Positions 57,875 to 64,000 of a stretch of DNA of 64,000 bases are shown one piece after another. The notes under the pieces were generated by a model. That model did no database searches. It was not told the DNA's origin and saw only the letters and a list, made by a program, of their open reading frames with translations. Every line of letters begins with the position of its first letter. The stretch's first letter is position 1. The position numbers were made by a program, and so were the translations under genes. The stretch covers positions 806,001-870,000 of the forward strand of contig NZ_JBHRXK010000001.1 of NCBI RefSeq assembly GCF_042648505.1, read 5' to 3'. The stretch is from Lysobacter_L cavernae. GTDB lineage: Bacteria > Pseudomonadota > Gammaproteobacteria > Xanthomonadales > Xanthomonadaceae.

Positions 57875-59275
57875 ATGGAGATCTACGCACCCGATACGAA
57901 CTTCTTTCTGCAGTGCCAGCCGGCTGACAAGATCGACTGGAAGCGAGTCACGGCCGAAGATGAGGTCGTACTGCTGGTAGTTCGCGAAGTTCGCAAGGAA
58001 CTCGACCGCCTCAAGAGTGGTGGAAATCAGCGTCGGGCAAAGAAGGCGCGCGCCGCATCTGCAGTCCTCCGCCGACTGACCACCGAGGGCATACAGGAGA
58101 TCGAGCTTCGCACTACTGCCCCTCGCGTGTTGCTCCGGGCCGCCCAACGACCTCCGGCTTCAAGCCTGCCCATCGACTACAGAATCGAAACGGCAGACGA
58201 GCGAATTGTCGCCGAAGCCTATGCGCTCAAGGAGACAGTGGGAGATCGGGTCACGTTCCTGTCGCACGACACGGTTCCGCTCGAGGATGCGGCTGGATTG
58301 GGTCTGAAAACGCAAGTTGTTCCCGAAGAATGGTTGCTCGATCCAGAGCCGAGCGAGGTGGAGCGCGAACTTGCGGACGTTAGACGCCGAATGAAGGTGC
58401 TGGAAGGCAGGTCGCCAGACATCGTCGTTGAGATTCCGACGGACCCGGATGGACACATCAGGCTCAAAACCGACTATTTTCTGCCACTGCCCAATGCGTT
58501 CCTTTCAGCTGCGACAGGGGCAGTAAGGGCGAAGCACGCGATTGATTCCCATAGCGAGCCTCACTTCCGAATCGGTGGTGCATTCGCTGCGCTACAGAAA
58601 GTGAGTGATGAAAGGTGGGCTGCGTACCTCCAGGAACATGCCAATTGGCTGGATGCCGTGGAATTCGCACTGGGTGATGCGTGGCGCTTCATGAACGAAG
58701 ATCCCAATTCGATGAAGCTCCCGCTGACAATTACCAACAAGGGCAGCGCGGGAGCAGAGAACCTGATAGTTCGCATCCGAACGCTCGGAGACTTCCACAT
58801 GGTGAATGTCGACGCCTTGGAGCACGAAGACGATCCCACCCGATACTTTCCTGAGCCTCCTTCACGCCCTCAGGGAGGGATTTTTGACACCTTTGCGAAT
58901 CTTGGGCGAGTGCCATATGCGATGCCGCTCGACGTCTCACGCCATCTCGATCTGACCCGTCTTTCTACACCTCCCATGGCAAGGGACCGCCACACCATCT
59001 ACTGGGAGTATGACGACGATCGCCATGCAACCAGCGTTGAAGGCCAATGTCGCGATTTTCGGCATGGCCTCCGTCCAGATGAGCTCGTGTTATCGCTGGA
59101 ACGGCTTGCCATTGGCGATGAGCCTCTGCGCGGTGCCATCGAGATTCTTGTATCGGCAGGCAATCTCGCAGAGCCCCAACAAATGATGTACCCCGTCCAT
59201 ATCGAGACTGAGCTCATCGACACCGAGGCGCTGATACGCAAGCTTCTCAAACGGGAACTTGACGTCGACTTCTAG
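57875..59275 (+). CDS. PIN-domain protein with large unknown C-terminal domain
   Basis: A 466-aa protein with an N-terminal PIN nuclease fold. The acidic residues expected for metal binding are present: Asp7 (IYAPDTNFFL), Glu42 (REVRKELDRLK), Asp108 (ETADERIVAEA) and Asp132 (TFLSHDTVPLEDA). A short coiled segment (EVERELADVRRRMKVLE) links to about 270 residues of unrecognised sequence. It is far longer than VapC toxins and no antitoxin gene lies beside it, so it is not a plain toxin-antitoxin pair. RNA or DNA cleavage is likely from the fold; a defence role is inferred from island context. Confidence 0.88.
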   Translation: MEIYAPDTNFFLQCQPADKIDWKRVTAEDEVVLLVVREVRKELDRLKSGGNQRRAKKARAASAVLRRLTTEGIQEIELRTTAPRVLLRAAQRPPASSLPIDYRIETADERIVAEAYALKETVGDRVTFLSHDTVPLEDAAGLGLKTQVVPEEWLLDPEPSEVERELADVRRRMKVLEGRSPDIVVEIPTDPDGHIRLKTDYFLPLPNAFLSAATGAVRAKHAIDSHSEPHFRIGGAFAALQKVSDERWAAYLQEHANWLDAVEFALGDAWRFMNEDPNSMKLPLTITNKGSAGAENLIVRIRTLGDFHMVNVDALEHEDDPTRYFPEPPSRPQGGIFDTFANLGRVPYAMPLDVSRHLDLTRLSTPPMARDRHTIYWEYDDDRHATSVEGQCRDFRHGLRPDELVLSLERLAIGDEPLRGAIEILVSAGNLAEPQQMMYPVHIETELIDTEALIRKLLKRELDVDF

Positions 59276-59287
59276 GTGTCGGGCCCT

Positions 59288-60247
59288 TCATGCCGCCAGC
59301 GCGAGGCTCACTTCCCACGCGATGGCTTGCCCATCCGGTCGCCCGAGTGCCGCAGGAATCCAGCGGGCGTAGGTCGTGAACAGCATTCGACAGTCGCTAT
59401 GGCCCAGCGTGCTGGCCACGAACTGCGGCGCCTCGCCGGCGGATAGCATCAGGCTGGCGGCCGTATGCCGCAGTTGCTCGGGCGCGCGATGCAACATGCC
59501 TGCGACTTCCAGAATGTTGGGCCAATCACGGCGCGCAAAGTTGCCGGTATCGATGGGACAGCCCCGCGTTGTCCGGAAGACGAAACCGCCCGCAGGTCCT
59601 GTCCGTACCCACTGCCGCAACATCGCGTCGAGAACGACTGACATCATCGGAATCACGCGCTCGGAGAACTGGTTCTTCGGCAGCACCTGACGACCGCGTA
59701 CGCGAGCAGCACTGATCGTAATGGTTCCGGCCTCCCAATCCACTTGGTCCCAGCGCATGCCGTTGGCTTCGCCGCTGCGCAGCCCGGTCAACCCGCGGAT
59801 GAGGATGTAATCGCCCAGATGTGTCGGCGCCGTTTGCGCGAGCGTCATCAGCTCGGCCAAGCTGAAAGGTTGAATCCGCGTGCGCCGTGCAGGCAACGCC
59901 CGCAGCTCCCGGCATGGTGAAGCAACCCCGAGCTGGCGCTCGCGCTCGGCCAGCAACTGGGCTAGGACAGCCATCACGCGATTCACCCGCCGTGGGCTAC
60001 GAGGCTTGCCCACCGGCGTCAGACCCCGCGCCAGCGCCGCACGTAAGGCAAGAACTTCGGCGCGGCCGAAATCGTCCACAGTCCGGCTTCCGAATACAGG
60101 CAGAAGGTGAGCACCGAAAATGCTGCGCACGCTGGCTTGCGTACCCGGACGCCAGGCGACGGACATCTGGTCGAACCATAGCATCGCGAATTCGCGCAGC
60201 AATCCGCTGGCAACCGACCTGACCGGAAGGGAATGGATGTTGGTCAT
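59288..60247 (-). CDS. Second tyrosine recombinase near the right end
   Basis: A 319-aa phage-integrase family protein. It has an N-terminal SAM-like core-binding region (LWFDQMSVAWRPGTQASVRS) and a catalytic part with Arg in RGLTGLRSGEANGMRWDQVD. The second box is APEQLRHTAASLML, where the usual first His of His-x-x-Arg is Glu. His in LGHSDCRMLFTTYARW and the Tyr nucleophile are present. CGAGGAGCG lies eight bases before the ATG, and the preceding small frame stops directly against the start. It lacks an arm-binding domain, so it is XerC/D-like in size. Whether it serves the island or is a cargo recombinase is unknown. Confidence 0.9.
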   Translation of the reverse strand: MTNIHSLPVRSVASGLLREFAMLWFDQMSVAWRPGTQASVRSIFGAHLLPVFGSRTVDDFGRAEVLALRAALARGLTPVGKPRSPRRVNRVMAVLAQLLAERERQLGVASPCRELRALPARRTRIQPFSLAELMTLAQTAPTHLGDYILIRGLTGLRSGEANGMRWDQVDWEAGTITISAARVRGRQVLPKNQFSERVIPMMSVVLDAMLRQWVRTGPAGGFVFRTTRGCPIDTGNFARRDWPNILEVAGMLHRAPEQLRHTAASLMLSAGEAPQFVASTLGHSDCRMLFTTYARWIPAALGRPDGQAIAWEVSLALAA

Positions 60248-60439
60248 TCAACGCTCCTCGAGGTGACCGTCAGCGGATCGTGCAACGTGCACACGGCGCA
60301 GCAGTTCGGCAATCGCTGCCGACAACCAAGCGCTGGGCGGTTGAGGCTTGGTCTCGACCTGGAGCAGCATCAGAAGATGCGAGAGGTGTTCGCTGGGGCG
60401 ATGGACTCGCCGGCATTCGTGATCTGCGGACTGTTCCAT
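60248..60439 (-). CDS. Possible small protein coupled to the second recombinase
   Basis: A 63-aa frame (MEQSADHECRRVHRPSEHLS ...) whose TGA stop abuts the recombinase ATG, with the recombinase ribosome binding site inside its last codons. That layout favours a real coupled gene, but no clear ribosome binding site precedes it and no family is recognised. Confidence 0.4.
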   Translation of the reverse strand: MEQSADHECRRVHRPSEHLSHLLMLLQVETKPQPPSAWLSAAIAELLRRVHVARSADGHLEER

Positions 60440-60495
60440 GGCTCGGAGGTACCTGGGAGGGCCTGCCTCTACAGTGCCTCCGTACCGACACCCGC

Positions 60496-61122
60496 CTAAT
60501 CGACGAGCGAATCCGCCGCACGCTTGGTGGGCGCCCGCAGCAGGACAATCCTGATGCCTTCTCCCAGCAGCGATGCCTCAATGTGGTCGTTAACTTCAAG
60601 CGGGTACCCGGCAGCAAACACGTGTCGTGCAACCTTCGCTTCGAGCAGGCGCTGGACCCGCTCGATCGTGGCGCCAAGCATCATTTCGTGGACATCGATC
60701 CCGCCCCGCCCCCAGTCGAGGATCTGGCGTGCCTCGATCCAGCTCTCAAGGATCGCGACGGAGGCGCGCCATAGGCCGATGCGCAGCGCGGCATCATCCG
60801 GCAGTGCGTCGGGATGGAAGAGCACGGTTTCATCTGCGGCAGGGTCGGCCCCTTCAGGAACCAACCCGCGGATCTGCTCGAAATCCATGAACCTCATCGC
60901 TTGTTGACGCAAGGCCTGATGGCGCCGCGTCGCTTCCTTGTCGTCCTGCGTGGAAGCGGTCGCCGCAAGCTTGAGAAGCACCTGGATGAAGCCACCCAGA
61001 GCCTGTCGCTCGCTAAGCAGCACGGCAAGGCTGTCATCGCGGACTTCGACATTGAAGCAACGGGGATGTCCTTCATAAAGATGGGAATCGCACGTCCAGT
61101 CCGGACGCCAGGAAAAGTGCAT
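60496..61122 (-). CDS. Unknown protein upstream of the second recombinase
   Basis: A 208-aa protein of no recognised family (for example LRIGLWRASVAILESWIEAR and GATIERVQRLLEAKVARHVF), rich in Ala/Leu helices with no membrane segment or signal peptide. It is codirectional with the 63-aa frame and the recombinase and may form one unit with them. The start at ATG 61122 has no strong ribosome binding site. Confidence 0.6.
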   Translation of the reverse strand: MHFSWRPDWTCDSHLYEGHPRCFNVEVRDDSLAVLLSERQALGGFIQVLLKLAATASTQDDKEATRRHQALRQQAMRFMDFEQIRGLVPEGADPAADETVLFHPDALPDDAALRIGLWRASVAILESWIEARQILDWGRGGIDVHEMMLGATIERVQRLLEAKVARHVFAAGYPLEVNDHIEASLLGEGIRIVLLRAPTKRAADSLVD

Positions 61123-61276
61123 GTCGGCGAATCTTTGGGAGAGAGCTTTCCTTCATGACGGATTGTCTCTATTGCCTAAATCGCAAGGTCTTCTGCAAAC
61201 AGCAGAACTCCTCGTTGATTAGCGGAGCGCCCAAGCATGTCATCCGTAGGGCCAACGCGTCTTGATGGAGTCCGCG

Positions 61277-61792
61277 ATGCCGCAACACCGGTTTCAGCTT
61301 GTTTCTGCGGTCCGAACGCCACGGGAACCCGATGGCCCCCAAGTTCGTTCCGTCTGGCGGCGACGCTACACGCTCTGTCTGGTCCTGTTCCTTCTTCTCC
61401 CCGGCATCATCAGTGCACCGATCACGCTCCTGCTGTTGCGACGCTGGCTGCGTTCCTTCCATCGAGGGCACTGGCGTCGGCTACTGCGCACGACGCTAAC
61501 AGGCAAGCAACACCTCCGGAGCCTCCAGCGGGGGCCGGACTATGCTCTGAAGAAGGTCCGTCACCAGGCACTGGCTACCATCTGCCAGCTGTTGATGGCT
61601 CTCGTACCTGCGCGTGTTGCTGTAGGGACCCTCAGGGCAACGCAATCCGATGGCGAGGCGATCTTGGCCATTTGCACGGTGACGCAGATAGCGGAGGTCT
61701 TTCTGATTGCCGCCGTGATGCTCGGTTTTGTGCGGTCAGTGCATCGCCAGCATGAAAGGCTGGCTTCACGAGCCGCCGGAGACGCCCGATGA
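61277..61792 (+). CDS. Small unknown membrane protein
   Basis: A 171-aa protein with a strong N-terminal hydrophobic segment (YTLCLVLFLLLPGIISAPIT) and two weaker ones (ICQLLMALVPARVAVG; IAEVFLIAAVMLGFV), separated by a very basic loop (LRRWLRSFHRGHWRRLL). The start is ATG 61277 with GGAG seven bases upstream; an ATG four codons earlier is possible. No family is recognised. Confidence 0.6.
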   Translation: MPQHRFQLVSAVRTPREPDGPQVRSVWRRRYTLCLVLFLLLPGIISAPITLLLLRRWLRSFHRGHWRRLLRTTLTGKQHLRSLQRGPDYALKKVRHQALATICQLLMALVPARVAVGTLRATQSDGEAILAICTVTQIAEVFLIAAVMLGFVRSVHRQHERLASRAAGDAR

Positions 61793-61836
61793 ATGCCAAC
61801 GCCGCTGCGCTGCCACTCAATGGTTGCGGTAAGGAA

Positions 61837-62145
61837 TCATGAGCGTTTACGCGGGCGACGGGCAGGATCGGCGCGAACAACCTTGTGGCGCCTGGACTTG
61901 CTGGTTTCGATCTCGGACTGGAAGTCGCTGACGAACTCGGTCAGGTCGATCCCTAGTGCACCGCAGTATTGCCATAGCTCCACCAGATCCAGACGACGGA
62001 CCCCTCGCTCGACGTCGCTGATGAAGGTCTGGCTGCGACCGAGTGCATCGGAGAGAGCTACCTGGGTGACACCGAACTGCTCCCGAACAGCACGAAGCCG
62101 CCGTCGCAGGACGGCTGCTTCCGCGCTGTAGAGGGACTTGGGCAT
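61837..62145 (-). CDS. XRE-family transcriptional regulator
   Basis: A 102-aa protein with a lambda-repressor-type helix-turn-helix (LRAVREQFGVTQVALSDALG, then SQTFISDVERGVRRLDLVEL). A short basic C-terminal tail follows. It is divergent from the secreted-protein gene at 62249, with 103 bases between starts. It likely controls itself and that neighbour. Confidence 0.9.
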   Translation of the reverse strand: MPKSLYSAEAAVLRRRLRAVREQFGVTQVALSDALGRSQTFISDVERGVRRLDLVELWQYCGALGIDLTEFVSDFQSEIETSKSRRHKVVRADPARRPRKRS

Positions 62146-62248
62146 CCGGTCTGTCCGTTGACTTCGACCGAAACCCTATATGTGGTATTCCTATATCCGA
62201 TATCCGCGAATAGCGCGGGCAGGACAGGGAATTCATGGAGGCTTTGCA

Positions 62249-63082
62249 ATGAGCAAGCGGATCTTTCCAGCTGTTGGGGTATGGCTGCTGACGTCGTTGG
62301 GGATCGTCGCGATGCCGGTCCTGACTGTCGCCGCGGCGGAAGTCATTTCGGTGGAAAAGCAGAAGCTCGAGTTCACGACCTTCGAAGACAAGCCGGGGCT
62401 TCGAGTAGTCGTGGAACACCCGCGGGTTATCAAACTGGCCGGTGCATACGGCCTGATGGGCTACCGCTGGATACTCGAGGAAGGCGTCTACCGGGATCCT
62501 CGACAGGCCAGGATCGCCGGTCGGGAATACGTGATGCTGCCGGTCAAGACCATCACCATGGACGGCGGCCAACCACGCGGGAGCGGCTCGCTGGGTTCCG
62601 TGGGCGCCTGCTACACCGCTGACGGAGAGTTCATCGCCCTAGATGTGGAAACGGGCAATGTTCTGAAGCGCGGCTTCCTGCGCAACAAGGTCGCGGCGCA
62701 CTGCGGCGGAGGTGCACGGATGGATTGGTCCCATTCCGTCGGATCCATCGTCGACGAAGGCGACGTCCAAATTGCATGGGGCCAGGACCTGGTCGATGCG
62801 GAAACACGCCAGGCCGAGTTCAAGGCATCCTCTGCCGAGGTGGCGGAACAAGCAGGCGACGGCCTGACCATCTCTGAGAAGAGAAAAATCGGTGCCCGGA
62901 TCTGCCGTAGCGAAGGTGGCATTCGGTACGTAGGCTTTACCGAGGGTGTCAGTCCGGACAATGGAAAGATTCAGATCCGCGTGGCCGATGCACAGCCGAG
63001 CGGGCGCGCGGGCTCAACGCTTAGCGGCTTTCAGCCCTCGATAGTCTGGGACGTCCCGGATCGATGGGAGCTTTGCGAGTAG
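62249..63082 (+). CDS. Secreted protein of unknown function
   Basis: A 277-aa protein with a clear signal peptide (MSKRIFPAVGVWLLTSLGIV, then AMPVLTVAAA, likely cut after AAA). The mature part has no family I recognise; it has only a few Cys residues (GACYTADGEF, AHCGGGARMD, RICRSEGG, ELCE). GGAGGCTTTGCA precedes the ATG. It is the last gene before attR and is divergent from the XRE regulator. It is probably periplasmic island cargo. Confidence 0.78.
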   Translation: MSKRIFPAVGVWLLTSLGIVAMPVLTVAAAEVISVEKQKLEFTTFEDKPGLRVVVEHPRVIKLAGAYGLMGYRWILEEGVYRDPRQARIAGREYVMLPVKTITMDGGQPRGSGSLGSVGACYTADGEFIALDVETGNVLKRGFLRNKVAAHCGGGARMDWSHSVGSIVDEGDVQIAWGQDLVDAETRQAEFKASSAEVAEQAGDGLTISEKRKIGARICRSEGGIRYVGFTEGVSPDNGKIQIRVADAQPSGRAGSTLSGFQPSIVWDVPDRWELCE

Positions 63083-63161
63083 TGTTGAACCTGCGATCAC
63101 ACCTGTAGTCCGCGGACGATGGCTCATGTACTCCTTGACCGATCCACCGGCCTAGCTCGAA

Positions 63162-63181
63162 CGAGTAGATTTCCGAGTAGA
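63162..63181 (+). repeat. Arm-type repeat, right end of island
   Basis: CGAGTAGATTTCCGAGTAGA differs from the left copy (22669-22688) at one base and has the same orientation. It lies 60 bases inside attR. Confidence 0.65.
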
Positions 63182-63241
63182 TCGAGAATCCAATGTCGAA
63201 AATCTGTATTCAAGTCAATAATTTGCGCGCCCGGTTCGGAA

Positions 63242-63257
63242 CCAACTTCGGGCGCCA
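63242..63257 (+). repeat. attR core (copy of tRNA-Asn 3' end)
   Basis: CCAACTTCGGGCGCCA is identical to the last 16 bases of tRNA-Asn. It is preceded by GGTTCG in the same register, but the three bases between differ. No tRNA is formed here. It marks the right boundary of the island. Confidence 0.88.
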
Positions 63258-63265
63258 GATCAAAA

Positions 63266-63293
63266 GAAAGGCCGCGAGTAATCGCGGCCTTTC
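63266..63293. terminator. Bidirectional terminator, native to tRNA-Asn and pilE
   Basis: A twelve-base perfect stem GAAAGGCCGCGA/TCGCGGCCTTTC with loop GTAA. Read on the minus strand it is followed by TTTTGATC and should end pilE transcripts; on the plus strand it ends in CCTTTCTGCTTT. It lies nine bases after attR, so before integration it would have followed tRNA-Asn directly. Confidence 0.82.
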
Positions 63294-63338
63294 TGCTTTG
63301 GAAAGAGCCCGGTTCATCAGGCCCTGCTGCGCAACGCA

Positions 63339-63782
63339 TCACCAGCATTCGCTCACTGGGGTCCCGGTGTTGCTGCTTATCTTCTTGCCGGCTTGGTCGA
63401 TGGAGAGCTTCGCGCATTTCTTGTCGCGTGCCTCCTGATGCCCCTGGGGCGTGGCGTCGACCGTGTACGTGCTCGCGGCAACGCTTGACAGGCTGAACGT
63501 ATAAAACGGTCGCAGGTCATTGGCACAGCTCGTCGCCGGCAGTGCGGGCGCATTTCCCTTGTCGTCCACATATCGAATATTCGTCGTGTAATAGCGCTCC
63601 ATGAACTGGGCCGCCTCCAGCATGCAGGCGGTAGCCGCCGCACGCCGGGTCTTGATCACGTGGTTCTGGTAGGCCGGGTACGCGATGGCCGCCAGGATCC
63701 CGATGATCGCAACAACGATCATCAACTCGATCAGGGTGAAACCAGTTCCGTTCTTGTGCTGCTTGCTCATGATCATGCTCAC
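63339..63782 (-). CDS. pilE: PilE-type type IV minor pilin
   Basis: A 143-147-aa pilin. After a short leader (MSKQHKNGTG) comes the prepilin peptidase site and the mature N-terminus FTLIELMIVVAIIGILAAIA, with Glu at position 5. The C-terminal domain has a Cys pair suited to a disulfide (TSCANDLRPFY ... KKCAKLS / SECW). The start is either ATG 63782 or ATG 63770. It follows pilY1 by three bases, the usual order pilY1-pilE of the minor-pilin operon in Xanthomonadaceae. Confidence 0.93.
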   Translation of the reverse strand: MSMIMSKQHKNGTGFTLIELMIVVAIIGILAAIAYPAYQNHVIKTRRAAATACMLEAAQFMERYYTTNIRYVDDKGNAPALPATSCANDLRPFYTFSLSSVAASTYTVDATPQGHQEARDKKCAKLSIDQAGKKISSNTGTPVSECW

Positions 63783-63785
63783 TGG

Positions 63786-64000
63786 TCAGTCCCCCATGAT
63801 CTCGCGCCAGGAAATACGGCCGGTCATCATCTGACTCTGATTGCCGAGTCCCTGCCTCCCTCCCGCGAAGTCGCCACTGATTACCTTGCCCTGGCCGTCG
63901 TTGCCTTGCAAGGTGATCGAATCGGTAAGCATGTTGTTATGGCCGATGCCGCCGGCTGTCGTGTTGCCAACATTGTCTTTCTTGTCGACCACGCCGTCGT
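63786..64000 (-). CDS. pilY1: PilY1, type IV pilus tip-associated protein, C-terminal end
   Basis: The last 71 codons of a gene running off the right edge. The end GGRQGLGNQSQMMTGRISWR followed by EIMGD is typical of PilY1 C-termini in this family of bacteria, and its position three bases before pilE supports the call. PilY1 acts at the pilus tip in adhesion and surface sensing. Confidence 0.75.
   Translation of the reverse strand, partial: DGVVDKKDNVGNTTAGGIGHNNMLTDSITLQGNDGQGKVISGDFAGGRQGLGNQSQMMTGRISWREIMGD

Noticed and set aside
22517..63257. Prophage or self-conjugative ICE
   Set aside because: No capsid, tail, portal, lysis, relaxase or type IV secretion genes were found between the att sites; only integrase and AlpA-type mobility genes are present.

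Overview
The window comes from a high-GC gammaproteobacterium, most likely in the Xanthomonadaceae or a close relative. Three things support this. The proteins have a strong GC-rich bias. A minor-pilin cluster (FimT/GspH-like, PilE, PilY1) sits beside uvrB and tRNA-Asn. The type VI secretion (T6SS) locus carries an ECF sigma factor and a Ser/Thr kinase resembling the EcfK/PknS pair known from Xanthomonas citri. The species cannot be named from the sequence alone.

Region 1 (1-18626, almost all minus strand) is a T6SS cluster. In transcription order it holds tssB, tssC, hcp, tagJ, tssE, tssF, tssG and tssH (clpV), then three unrecognised small genes. After these come a Ser/Thr kinase and its ECF sigma factor, a plus-strand AraC-type regulator, and PAAR, TPR-methyltransferase and vgrG. 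VgrG runs off the left edge. The membrane-complex and baseplate genes tssJ, K, L, M and A are not in the window and probably lie further left. Two of the small genes share a Cys-x14-His pattern like that of CNF/CheD-type glutamine deamidases and are the most interesting unknowns here.

Region 2 (about 18.6-22.5 kb) is core chromosome: tRNA-Val(GAC) with its own promoter and terminator, uvrB, a FimT/GspH-type pseudopilin, and tRNA-Asn(GTT) with a strong promoter.

Region 3 (about 22.5-63.26 kb) is an integrated genomic island of about 40.7 kb. It lies between the 3' end of tRNA-Asn and a 16-bp direct copy of that end, and a 20-bp arm-like repeat occurs inside both ends. A P4-type integrase lies next to the tRNA. 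No relaxase or type IV secretion gene is visible, so the island looks mobilisable or passively carried rather than self-conjugative. Its cargo is as follows. (a) A cupin. (b) An ABC-toxin (Tc) set: a TcB/TcC fusion with a divergent C-terminal tail, a membrane-Nudix protein, and a TcA subunit of 3107 aa. (c) A divergent pair, KfrA-like and DUF1173. (d) A putative defence operon: MutL/MORC-type GHKL ATPase, Z1 helicase-like ATPase, DUF4420 PD-(D/E)XK protein, AIPR protein and Dcm-type cytosine methyltransferase, with a convergent Vsr nuclease. (e) A repeat-dense AT-richer region upstream of an AlpA-type regulator. (f) A PIN-domain protein, a second tyrosine recombinase, an XRE regulator and several unrecognised genes.

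Region 4 (63.26 kb to the end) returns to core chromosome with a bidirectional terminator, pilE and the 3' end of pilY1. The island has therefore split an ancestral fimT / tRNA-Asn / pilE-pilY1 neighbourhood.
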